Under the pieces are notes generated by a model. It was given only the letters and a program-made list of their open reading frames with translations. It searched no databases and had not been told where the DNA came from. Positions 20,570-29,127 of a DNA stretch of 64,000 nt are shown piece by piece (positions within the stretch are counted from its first letter, which is position 1; each line of letters starts with the position of its first letter). The stretch comes from Prostheceraeus crozeri. Lineage: Eukaryota > Platyhelminthes > Polycladida > Euryleptidae. The stretch covers positions 62,001 through 126,000 of the forward strand of contig CAJQUW010008710.1 in the NCBI GenBank assembly GCA_907163375.1. The letters run 5' to 3'. The position numbers were made by a program, and so were the translations under genes.

Positions 20570-22390
20570 CTTCTCTAATTGAAGCCCCCGGCTTCTTTTT
20601 TTTAAAGTTAAATTTACCCCGGCTTCAATTAGAGGTCGGCTTCTATTAGAGGCCCGGCTTCTATTTTTTTAATCGACATAACTATGATAAGAACTCTATA
20701 ACTATTATGTAAAATTCTATATTTTAGTGATTAACGAAGCTTACCCTGTCAATTGGATTCATCACTGTCGCACCATGAAATATTGTCATCGTCATTACAA
20801 TCGATTGTCAGGAGATCTTCTTCACAGTCACTTTCAACTTCATTTTCAGCTACATTGAGTTCACTCATCGAGGAGGCCAGTTGAGTCAAACCATCCTCAC
20901 AACCTCGGCCAGGTTTAAAGCAAGATATTTGTGAATCTTCCGAACCATCCAAAGAGTTCGTGATACCACATTGTTTCATTGAGTCAGATATTTGAGAATT
21001 AGGTATCGCATTCCACGATTCTCGTACCCAATCAACCAATTGATAGAATGAAGGTGGTCGCATATTCCCATTCTTGGTAAATGAATGTTCTCCGATATTT
21101 TGCCATTGATCATACTTATTTTGAATTCGTGATTTCAGTGATCGATTCCAGCTTACATCAGCTGGCTGAATAAGTCCCGTGCACCCTCCTGGAATCACAG
21201 CTGTTTGCATTCTTAATCTCCGAAGAACAGACTGAGTTGTTTGTGAAATATGACATCTGAAAGCATCCCACACCATTAATCGCTTGGTAAAGGAAAATTC
21301 TCCAACCACTCGTTTCAAATATTCTTCTGTAAGACAATCGTCCATCCAACTTTTTGTGTTGTATTGAATGGCAACATCGCTCATATTATTCAACTCCGCT
21401 ATAGGTCTTTTTCTAGGGATAACGATGAATGGTTTCAGTTTGACTCCATCACCACGTCCAGTCACAATTACCGTAACCCTGACTTTTTCATGACCTGCAC
21501 TTTTCAATGGTACATCTGAAGATCCCTTCTTTGCGATCGTTCTTGATCCGCAACTTTCCAGCCATACCGGGGTCTCATCCATTGCGTATATGCTTTCCAG
21601 AGGATAGTCATTTTTCATTCTCATTTGTCGAATATATAGAACAAATTGAACCAGTTTAGTTTGATGATCAGCAGGAACTTTCTGACATATAGTAGTCCTT
21701 GACCTCATGACAAATTGATTTCGCGATAGAAATTTGCTAAGCCAACCATTACTTGCCTTGAAGTTCGTGGGCAACGACAATTCAACTGATAAGGTTTGCG
21801 CCATCTTCTGAACATTTTTTCTGGAGACTCTAAGTCGTCTGTGTCTTTGCTCAACTATCCAAGCGCGCAATTTTTCTTCCAAAAGATCAGATTGTATTCG
21901 TCGTCCAGCCCCTATCAAACGCTTTCTTTTATGATTGCCTTTTTGATCAGACGCCACCTTCCGAATATCGTTTTCTTGTTTTTTCCATTCTCTTATTTGT
22001 TTTCCATCAACTTTAAAAGTTCTGGCAGTCTCTTCAACACTATGATGCTTAACAAAATCTATAGCTGCAATTTTCTCACAGATCGTGTACTGTCTTCGCT
22101 TTGCTGACATCACTGTCACCCCTTACTGTCCAGAATGAAATGATGCCCATCCCATTCGTAAGCCAAGACATGAGAACAAATGAGTCATCAGTTAATCAAG
22201 TTGACGACAGTATCTATGTTACGACCTGCGACTGCATACTGCATACTGCATTACAATGAATAAAACTTTTCTATTTATACCCGGCTTCTATTGGAGGCCC
22301 GGCTTCTATTTTTTTCTAGTACCGTTTACCCCGGCTTCTATTGGAGGCCGGCTACTACTAGAGGCTCGGCTTCAAAAAGAGTAAATACGG
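20570..22390 (-). mobile_element. pogo-like DNA transposon
   Basis: The right end is TTTACTC-type: read inward, TA-CCGTATTTACTC. The left end near 20568 has a diverged version with about 24 bases of extra sequence. Both ends carry repeated CCGGCTTCTATTAGAGG words. The uninterrupted sister sequence at 14690-14705 gives the empty site, with TA as target. The element carries one intact transposase gene on the minus strand. Confidence 0.85.
20749..22110 (-). CDS. pogo-like transposase, intact
   Basis: The 453-residue protein starts at ATG 22110 (MSAKRRQYTICEKIAAIDFV); a GTG three codons upstream is in frame but less likely. An N-terminal psq/HTH (residues 8-50) is followed by a CENP-B-type HTH (about 75-140, ending SNGWLSKFLSRN) and a DDE_1 catalytic core. 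The core has YAMDETPVW near residue 192, MVWDAFRCHIS near 275 and IQPADVSWN near 311, with 35 residues between the last two aspartates. The C-terminus is acidic (ESDCEEDLLTIDCNDDD). All three catalytic aspartates are present and the frame is uninterrupted. Its place inside an older repeat arm argues for a recent insertion. Domestication is possible but there is no sign of host splicing. Confidence 0.9.
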   Translation of the reverse strand: MSAKRRQYTICEKIAAIDFVKHHSVEETARTFKVDGKQIREWKKQENDIRKVASDQKGNHKRKRLIGAGRRIQSDLLEEKLRAWIVEQRHRRLRVSRKNVQKMAQTLSVELSLPTNFKASNGWLSKFLSRNQFVMRSRTTICQKVPADHQTKLVQFVLYIRQMRMKNDYPLESIYAMDETPVWLESCGSRTIAKKGSSDVPLKSAGHEKVRVTVIVTGRGDGVKLKPFIVIPRKRPIAELNNMSDVAIQYNTKSWMDDCLTEEYLKRVVGEFSFTKRLMVWDAFRCHISQTTQSVLRRLRMQTAVIPGGCTGLIQPADVSWNRSLKSRIQNKYDQWQNIGEHSFTKNGNMRPPSFYQLVDWVRESWNAIPNSQISDSMKQCGITNSLDGSEDSQISCFKPGRGCEDGLTQLASSMSELNVAENEVESDCEEDLLTIDCNDDDNISWCDSDESN

Positions 22391-22640
22391 TACGTCATCA
22401 ACAAAATGTGTGGAAAATTTGGTGAGGCTTACTTCAATTAGAAATTTGAATTTTGATGCATTTTATTCGTTGCCAAAGACCGTTTCTAGGGAAAATCTGT
22501 CGTCCAATGCAAAGCGACATAGGCAACTTTGAGGCCCTCTAACTCAGGAACTATGTACATCAAATCGGAACAAACAAATCTGGATTTCTTCCAATGAGAC
22601 CAAACCCTACCTATAAGCCAAATAAGAACAAAATCTGAGA
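22391..22640 (-). repeat. Right arm of the long foldback, outer part
   Basis: The reverse complement matches 14442-14690 at high identity, including GCCTATGTCGCTTTGCATTG. Confidence 0.8.
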
Positions 22641-23377
22641 TGGTGGGTTTAGCGGCCATGACGATTTCATATGGAATGACCTGTAAACTGCAGACGTTTT
22701 CGATAGGATTGACTATTTGAATAAACCCTGCTTCAATTGTAGGAGCAAGGGTAAACCAGATGGTCACTTTCAATGCATTAAGGTCGGTTCACATCTATCT
22801 GTATTTTTCTACATAAGCAGATTGTCTGTATTACAGGACGCCAGTTCTGTTCTACAAATGCCTCCCAGTCTTTCGATTTCAAAATCCAGAGCAACTAATC
22901 CGATTCACAATACTCTGTAAAGCACGCATGGGCTTTGCTTTCATATTACTTTCCATTTCGTCATGATTGAGGAACGTGAAGATATACTGAAAGTTCTCAT
23001 CGCAGTTCGTCACATCTACGCGATTCATAGCAAGTTGAAAAGAAGAAGAAGCTGGTGGATTCGTCCAACTTTTCAACGTTGACTTGATTACAGTGAATTT
23101 TGCAAGTTTATCCCCATATTCGCGTCAGCGAGTGATCTTCAAATACTTTCGCATGTCTAAGGTTGGATACAATCATATCTGGTTTCTCAGCAAAACATAA
23201 GGTCATCCTTTCGAGAGCCTGTCCGTTCAGAGTGAAAGACTGACCATTACCTTGGTATATTTGTCAAGTGGGTGTTCCCAACAAGAGTTTCGTTTCAAAA
23301 CTCAATATGAATCTGAACATGCTTAGACTGTATGCACGCTTCACAGCGGCGTCGTTGTCAGCCAATCTCAGCCAGTC
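22641..23377. other. Intronic sequence up to the Polinton
   Basis: No supported gene is visible. The segment ends in the target AACTTC used by the Polinton. Confidence 0.4.
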
Positions 23378-23383
23378 AACTTC

Positions 23384-23749
23384 AGTAGTGAAAACTGTGC
23401 CCTACTTGCCAGGGATAGGTACATGGATAGGTACATGTAAAGTTTAGTGTTATCAATAGGTACATGGATAGGTACATGTAAAGTTTAGTGTTATCAATAG
23501 GAACATGGATAGGTACATGTATACTTTAGTTATCGATAGGCACACGGATAGGTACATGTATAATTCAGTGTTATCAATAGGAACTTGTATGAGATCTGTT
23601 TTACTGGATAGGTACATGTGTTTGGTACACTGTGTTTCGGAACGTCTATGATCGAACTTGTGTGGTTTGGTTCTGAGCACTTGGGTACGTACCGATAGAC
23701 GTCCGTTGTTTGATTTTGAATGGGTTTGCTCAATTGCGACTATTGTGAC
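23384..23749 (+). repeat. Polinton left terminal inverted repeat
   Basis: The 366-bp repeat matches the right end almost base for base. Its outer half is built from a 12-bp unit GGATAGGTACAT and the word TTATCAATAGGAACA. The match ends abruptly at GACTATTGTGAC. Confidence 0.95.
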
Positions 23750-23885
23750 AATTATTTTTAATGTAGCACTATTTAGATGTGAAACTTTACTGTGCAGTTA
23801 TGATTTAGTTGCTCCCCAATAAGAAAACCAATTCCAGAACTATGTTTAAAATGAAAAGACAAGAGATTTACAATGTAAGTTTAAT

Positions 23886-24176
23886 TTAAGCGTGAAAAAT
23901 AAATGAGGGGTGCAAATCACGTCCCTCAGGCGACTCCATGATCTTCAAGAAGTCATCACACCACTCATGGAATGTCGGATTTTTACTAAAGTCATGGTCA
24001 CATTCGTGTACCGGACACTTCACCGGTAGTCCATTCCGCCTTTGAAGTGCAGAGACAGTCAAGGTCTTCCATAGGGCCACTTTGCAGCCGCAAGACAGAT
24101 GCATGGTCATGTCCAACTGACCTCCCATAATGACTTGGCTGTCATTTTGAAAATGAAATAGTGGTTTTGAGGACAT
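23886..24176 (-). CDS. Small cysteine-rich Polinton protein, unknown
   Basis: This 96-residue protein starts at ATG 24176. It has a compact metal-binding look: LSCGCKVALWKTLT and then VKCPVHECDHDF, which gives Cys/His pairs spaced like a small zinc ribbon. It reads outward toward the left terminal repeat and is divergent from the gene at 24401. A TATATAAAGG box lies 56 bases upstream (24232-24241). I do not recognise the family. Its place beside the terminal repeat and its TATA-type promoter suggest an early or accessory role, which is inference. Confidence 0.7.
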   Translation of the reverse strand: MSSKPLFHFQNDSQVIMGGQLDMTMHLSCGCKVALWKTLTVSALQRRNGLPVKCPVHECDHDFSKNPTFHEWCDDFLKIMESPEGRDLHPSFIFHA

Positions 24177-24231
24177 GCTTCTTGTTATGGAACGTTGAGG
24201 ATAAGTACTTAACAGTTTGGAACAATGTCAT

Positions 24232-24241
24232 CCTTTATATA
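24232..24241 (-). promoter_or_regulatory. TATA box for the 24176 gene
   Basis: TATATAAAGG on the minus strand, 56 bases before the ATG. One of a set of near-identical boxes in this element. Confidence 0.7.
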
Positions 24242-24311
24242 GTTATATATATTCTTTAGGGAAGTTCGGTACCTCTCTGATTGGCTGTTAGGATTTCCTT
24301 TGTTTAAAAAG

Positions 24312-24319
24312 TATATAAG
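24312..24319 (+). promoter_or_regulatory. TATA box for the 24401 gene
   Basis: TATATAAG, 82 bases before the ATG at 24401; the start site would lie near 24345. Confidence 0.7.
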
Positions 24320-24400
24320 TCCGAGGTTTGTACCAATTCTTATCAAAGGTTCCAATCCTCACGTTTACAAGTTACAATTATTTTAAATCTACAAGTCATA

Positions 24401-24865
24401 ATGGATCGCAAACAGAAAGCCGCAGTTGAGAACGGTACTGCTGATCGTACCACTTCGCCAGTGGAACGTACCAGTACACCTCCCCAATCTCCGATGGAGC
24501 GATCGACAACACCAAACGAGGAGCCGGTGGTGTTCACCCAAGCCCCTGCATCGCCCGACTACTCGAGTGATGAGGATAGTGACGTATCAATTGAGACGAT
24601 GCGTCACATGAATAAGAAGTCCATGCGAACGCCACTTTATGGACGGGTCACGGTCAAAGTCAAGAACGCCCCGAAAAAGTATCACACCAAACGGGTGTTC
24701 ATGAGGATGGAGCCGAACGAGCGGAACCTCACAACAGCTCTCGAATTTTCGGTCATCGACCTTGACACACCACGTCGCTGTCCCTGTGCGCCCAAGAAGA
24801 CCAGGATCCATGTGCAAGTGGACTTGAAAAAACTTGTACCCTTTCCTTACCTTGATGACATTTAG
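24401..24865 (+). CDS. Polinton accessory protein, unknown (154 aa)
   Basis: Residues 1-65 are disordered, rich in Ser, Thr, Pro and acidic residues (SPVERTSTPPQSPMERST, then DYSSDEDSD). Several of these are S/T-P sites that proline-directed kinases could use. Residues 75-154 look folded, with a basic patch (VKVKNAPKKYHTKR) and a short CPCAPKK motif. The family is not recognised. A TATA box stands 82 bases upstream. The gene is the first of the rightward block and is divergent from 23886-24176. Confidence 0.7.
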   Translation: MDRKQKAAVENGTADRTTSPVERTSTPPQSPMERSTTPNEEPVVFTQAPASPDYSSDEDSDVSIETMRHMNKKSMRTPLYGRVTVKVKNAPKKYHTKRVFMRMEPNERNLTTALEFSVIDLDTPRRCPCAPKKTRIHVQVDLKKLVPFPYLDDI

Positions 24866-25116
24866 TGTGTTTTTTCTTAATCTCTTTATTTAATATTTAT
24901 TTGTATATATGAACAGACTTGTTTTATCATTTCACAAATCGGTCTTCAATTAAGGTCTGAATGGGAAAGGGGAATAACTATCTACAATTGATGATGTTCA
25001 ATAACTGAATTGAAACAAAAAAATCAAGTATGAAGACTTCAACTTGAAATAAATAGGAACATATAACTTTTAAAGAAACAGTTATGTTGTTAATTTTAAA
25101 ATGCTTGTAGCAGTCC

Positions 25117-25255
25117 AGGATGATATCATACATGTGTCATACACGACACCATAAGAATGAGAATGAAAAGACCTTTAGAATGATATAAGGTATGTACCTA
25201 TTCGATGGGAAAATCCTAGTTGTATGCAACTGTATGCAAGCAGACAAATGTTAGA
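25117..25255 (+). repeat. 135-bp direct repeat, copy 1
   Basis: Shares CATACATGTGTCATACA, AATCCTAGTTGTATGCA and the intervening order with 25312-25450. The spacing is about 195 bp. Confidence 0.85.
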
Positions 25256-25311
25256 TTTTTAAATTCACTAAGTTTTTAGCCCATTCTTTAAAGACATGTA
25301 GCTCTCTAGTT

Positions 25312-25450
25312 ATATGTCATACATGTGTCATACAATACACCATTAGAATCAGCATGAAAAGAGCATTCGAATGATATATTGTATGTACCCATTTGATGAA
25401 AAAATCCTAGTTGTATGCATCTGTATGCAACTTGAAAAATTCCAAGTTTT
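25312..25450 (+). repeat. 135-bp direct repeat, copy 2
   Basis: See copy 1. The two have diverged by roughly 10-15 per cent by eye. Confidence 0.85.
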
Positions 25451-25530
25451 TTTACAAAAATGACTAAGTTTACAAATTTTCAAAGTTAAAGTTTTACAAC
25501 TAAAAATGACCATAATATACAAACCTCTAC

Positions 25531-25573
25531 ACTTGACCTTGACCTTAGACCTGACCTTGACCTTTGACCTTCA
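25531..25573 (-). promoter_or_regulatory. Cluster of AGGTCA-type half sites
   Basis: Five to six TGACCT(T) words follow one another. On the minus strand one pair reads AGGTCAAAGGTCA, a perfect DR1 spacing for nuclear receptors. It is followed by CATACACTT repeated three times. The cluster could equally be a simple repeat. Confidence 0.4.
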
Positions 25574-25658
25574 TACACTTCATACACTTCATACACGGCG
25601 GGGGGGGGGCCTCAAAATTTCTCGGGCGCTTCGCGCCCTCGAAATTTTTCGGATTATA

Positions 25659-25709
25659 GGGTAAATAAATTTTCGAGTGCGCTTCGCGCACTCGAAAATT
25701 TATTTACCC
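25659..25709. repeat. Perfect hairpin, 24-bp arms, 3-nt loop
   Basis: The left arm 25659-25682 (starting GGGTAAATAAATTTTCG) is exactly complementary to 25686-25709, with loop TTC. A second, imperfect hairpin with the same GCGCTTCGCGC core lies just upstream (25615-25648). Confidence 0.95.
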
Positions 25710-25743
25710 ATGGGTTCCGGGTGCCATAGATACTCTTCTTGCT

Positions 25744-25888
25744 TCCCTAACCCTAACCTTAACCCTAACCCTAACCCTAACCCTAACCCTAACCTTAACC
25801 CTAACCTTAACCCTAACCCTAACCCTAACCCTAACCCTAACCCTAACCCTAACCTTAACCCTAACCCTAACCCTTAACCCTAACCTAG
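25744..25888 (+). repeat. Telomere-type CCCTAA array inside the Polinton
   Basis: About 24 units of CCCTAA occur with four or five CCTTAA variants. The G-rich strand (TTAGGG) is the minus strand. The array sits immediately after the GC-rich hairpins and before the E2F-like sites. Confidence 0.97.
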
Positions 25889-25910
25889 TATTTTAATTTG
25901 ATTATTTGAA

Positions 25911-25977
25911 TTTTGGCGCGAAATTCAAATTTTCGAAAAAATCTTTAAATTTGATTATTCGAATTTTGGCGCGAAAT
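25911..25977. promoter_or_regulatory. Two E2F-like palindromes
   Basis: TTTTGGCGCGAAAT occurs at 25911-25924 and again at 25964-25977, each inside a larger repeated word with GAATTTTGGCGCGAAATT. It matches the E2F consensus TTTSSCGCS with the symmetric AAA side. Confidence 0.6.
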
Positions 25978-26306
25978 TTGAATTTTCGAAATTTAGCGCT
26001 TAATTCAAATTTTAATGTTCTATTCAAACCACACGTTTTATAACTTCAAATATGAATCATTATATGACTATTAATAATAACATGTATATCAAATAATACA
26101 TCAGTCCATCAGTTCATATTACTTTGAATTCACTCTACTGTTTACATGTAGAAATCTTTCAACACATATGATGGCACTTCCATTTCTAAGGTTAAAAATA
26201 AACCAGCTGTTCCAATTCTTGTTTGAGTTATCAATTTTGTTTAACCGTACCAATTCCAGGATGTGATGTCATAAGGTCTTTGTTCATAGTTGCTTTGTCA
26301 ATTTCA

Positions 26307-26315
26307 TATATAAAG
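26307..26315 (+). promoter_or_regulatory. TATA box, likely for the spliced gene at 27061
   Basis: TATATAAAG. A possible first non-coding exon follows and ends at a GTGAGT donor near 26420. Confidence 0.55.
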
Positions 26316-27060
26316 AAGTTGCACACAACGAATTTTCACTCATTTTCAAATTATTTAGTGTCCATAACAGACGTCGCTCTTCGTTCCTCCGTTCTCCGGT
26401 TCTTATTACAATTCTGAAGTGAGTTTCATTGTCATGTTGTGCTACTTTATAGGATATTCGGGAGTAGGAACATTATTAAGTTTTTATAACCAAATAGCTT
26501 TAAATATAGAAGCTTGGGTTTTTAGGATAGGAACACTTTATGTTATATTATTAACCATGTTTTTTTTAATTTTTCATCCTATATTAAGTCACTGAGCGAG
26601 AGACATGAATATATCAGTTTAAATGTAAGTGTATTTGAATCAACAAGATTTTCACAGTTTGTTTATAAATAAAAGATACCTAAATAAAACCTTCATCCAT
26701 TTTAAATATTCAGTCTGTCATCTGCTAACAGATGTATAAAATTCAAGCTTGTTTAATTAAACAAATTGAGGATTGGTTGAAATTTTCGAAATTTCACTTT
26801 CATTTCATTAAATTAATTTCGAAATTAAATAATAGTAAATCAGCTGTTTCCAAATTTCAACTCTTCTTATGAGCTAACCCTTTTCGAATAAATATCTAAT
26901 TTTCGACTTTCGGTTTCAATTTCAACTTCAAATTTTATTTCTTCTTAAGATTTGTCAAATATTAATCTAGTACTTAATAAAGGTTTGAAGATGGTACATA
27001 AATGATTTCTCATTTAAAAAGAGATTAAATTATAATAAATTTTTTTTATCCTCTACAGAA

Positions 27061-28873
27061 ATGGTTCGACAAGAAAGCATCGCACGGCAACGTCTCATCT
27101 TCCATTTCTGTGAGACTTGCCAACTGCCCGTTCGACATGCGAACAAAAGCGGGCACAAGGAGTGCACCTTCCGAGAAGACTGCTCCTACATCTACTGCCT
27201 TTCCTGTAGGACGTATGAAAGGAGTGATATGAAGGCTAACACCGATTCGGCGAAGGCCTTCATTGTTCGTCATACCCCCTGTGCTCTTGAGAATGGACGG
27301 AAAGGGATCAATTTGACTTCTAGTCATGAAAAAAAGAAGTTGCAACGCCTCTTTTCGAAGGACAGGCCGGTGGAAGGTATTTTATCCCAGGTGGACGAAC
27401 CTCAACAGCCTCCCAAGAAAGCCCCTAAGTCTCGCGCTCCCAAGAAGGCCCCTAAGTCCCGAGAATTTGTCGACGAGACTTTGAGCGATTTTGAGGTAAG
27501 TGATGTCAATCCTAGTTTCAACGAATAACTAATCCACTGGGGATAGATAAAATGCTACTTCATTAAGTCAATATAAGCATATGTCGTTTACACATTTCAG
27601 GATTTGGTGATGCCCCCACCGAAGAAGACAAAGGTGTTGGTGCAGAAAAAACTCATCGTTAAAGATGTGAGAATCTATTTACTTGGGTTATTATTCATAT
27701 GCATAATTAAATCAATGTTGTCAAAACATTTCAGACTGAACCACCTCAAGCGATGACAGTCGGGTTTGAAGATGGAAACGTGGTGGAAAACTTGCGAAAG
27801 GTAACAAATTAATTTGCTTAATAGTTTCTAAGACGAAATCAAATATGAATCTCTTTTTTAGCTGTTTCCAAGTGTCCAATCAATCCCCGCATGCCCGAAG
27901 CTGCCTCGAGGGAATTCCCCAGGAGACAAAAAAGTCGCTTCTAGCCCCGTAAGTGTGATTGCTGTGGTCTACGCTCAGATAACAGACAACAACAACAACA
28001 ACACCTTGAAAACCTGTCTATGTCTATCTCTTTATATAAACATATTGTCACATTTTTCCGCTGCAGGCTGTGCGATCTCTATCCCTTAAAAAGCACAGGA
28101 GCTTTTTAAGTACGCCAGCGACAACCACGTCCATTGAGGACAATGAGGAGAGGCCCTACTCCATACGCGAATCATCCTCATCCGAGGATTCTGCAACATC
28201 ATCCTCATCCGACGATTCACCAACTTCGTCATCTGATGATGACAATGAATCTGTTACTAATGTAAGTATGAAGCTTGGTTAACTGCTTCAGTGTAGAATT
28301 TTCTATTAAAACATTTTGAAACTTACTTTGTTGACAATTATCCTAATAAACAATTGTTTCCTTTGTTTACAGGAGTCCGTCATGTGTGCCTCACAGGAAG
28401 AGGTGTCCTTCAGCCACATCCGGGCATCCCCCAGCTGGAGCGTCCGCCTGCCGCTGTCCCCGATGATGACGCTTGCTCCTCCATCCCCTGTGCGTCCTCT
28501 ATCGCCCGCAGTTCCTTCTTGTCCGGCACCTCCGATCCCACCCCCTCCAACGCCCGCAGCTCCTTCCTCTCCGTCACCTCCGATCCCAGCCGCAGCTCCT
28601 TCCTCCGCGACACCTCCTATCCCCACCGCAGCTCCTGCTACAGTTCCCAAGGCCCCTCTCCCAGTGCGAGAGTATGATGTCGACCTCGATGCAACGACGG
28701 ATGAAGACATTTACTCCAAACTACGCCGTTGCCAAGAGCGTCTGAGGGAGTCCGAGGCTCGTGAGGCTCAGCTAATGGAGGACAACAGAGGTTTGGTTGA
28801 GTCATTACAAAATATAACTCAATCAAACCAAAGAAACATTGGTGCACATCGAGTGCAGAGACAATGCCATTAG
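27061..28873 (+). CDS. Six-exon Polinton gene, unknown function
   Basis: Coding blocks 27061-27495, 27601-27666, 27735-27800, 27862-27948, 28067-28261 and 28373-28873 are each bounded by GT and AG signals. Every block before the last is a multiple of three, so all introns are phase 0. The first block has a Cys/His-rich start (FCETCQLPVRHANKSGHKEC) that looks like a zinc module and a basic PKKAPKSRAPKKAPKSR tail. The fifth is serine- and acid-rich. The sixth is proline-rich (SCPAPPIPPPPTPAAPS) and ends in a short coiled coil (LRRCQERLRESEAREAQ). Some Polinton genes are known to contain introns. I do not recognise the product; a DNA- or chromatin-associated scaffold is a guess. Confidence 0.65.
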
Positions 28874-28905
28874 AAAGGTGCGTCTAACGAGGATGGACGA
28901 CATGG

Positions 28906-28931
28906 GTGGCTGCAGTGAAAACTGCAGCCAC
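28906..28931 (+). terminator. Hairpin with GAAA tetraloop after the spliced gene
   Basis: An 11-bp perfect stem (GTGGCTGCAGT / ACTGCAGCCAC) with a GNRA-type GAAA loop lies 33 bases after the stop codon. It probably sits in the 3' UTR; the role is unknown. Confidence 0.5.
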
Positions 28932-29088
28932 TTGAAGTTGTACCACAATGGTATTGTGAAGTGTGTCAAACTTTGACTTTTTTTCTTTGAAAATTAATTA
29001 CTGAAAATTTTATGTGTTTTCTCTTTACAACAGATCGGAACATACGTTATTGGATGGTGATGACGCTGACGTCATTAGATGGTAGATG

Positions 29089-29097
29089 TATATAAGG
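29089..29097 (+). promoter_or_regulatory. TATA box of the polymerase gene
   Basis: TATATAAGG, 31-39 bases before the ATG at 29128, so the leader would be very short. Confidence 0.75.
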
Positions 29098-29127
29098 GCT
29101 TGCTAATTTCAATCCTCATCAATAATC

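Larger units (their letters stand above)
24866..27060. other. Non-coding control-like block of the Polinton
   Basis: There are 2.2 kb without a credible gene. It holds two 135-bp direct repeats, a cluster of TGACCT words, a perfect hairpin, a CCCTAA array, two E2F-like palindromes, a TATA box (26307-26315) and what looks like a 5' UTR exon and intron of the next gene (donor GTGAGT after 26419, acceptor CTACAG at 27058). The 66-codon frame across the CCCTAA array is an artefact. Confidence 0.7.

Noticed and set aside
23453-23733. Tandem words and short frames in the terminal repeats, CRISPR-like at first sight
   Set aside because: Units are 12 bp without spacers and lie in Polinton terminal repeats of an animal genome.
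25677-25877. 66-codon frame of Asn-Pro repeats
   Set aside because: It is only the translation of the CCCTAA array and the hairpin.
28354-28745. Overlapping frames across the proline-rich exon
   Set aside because: Shadows caused by the C-rich composition of the real frame.
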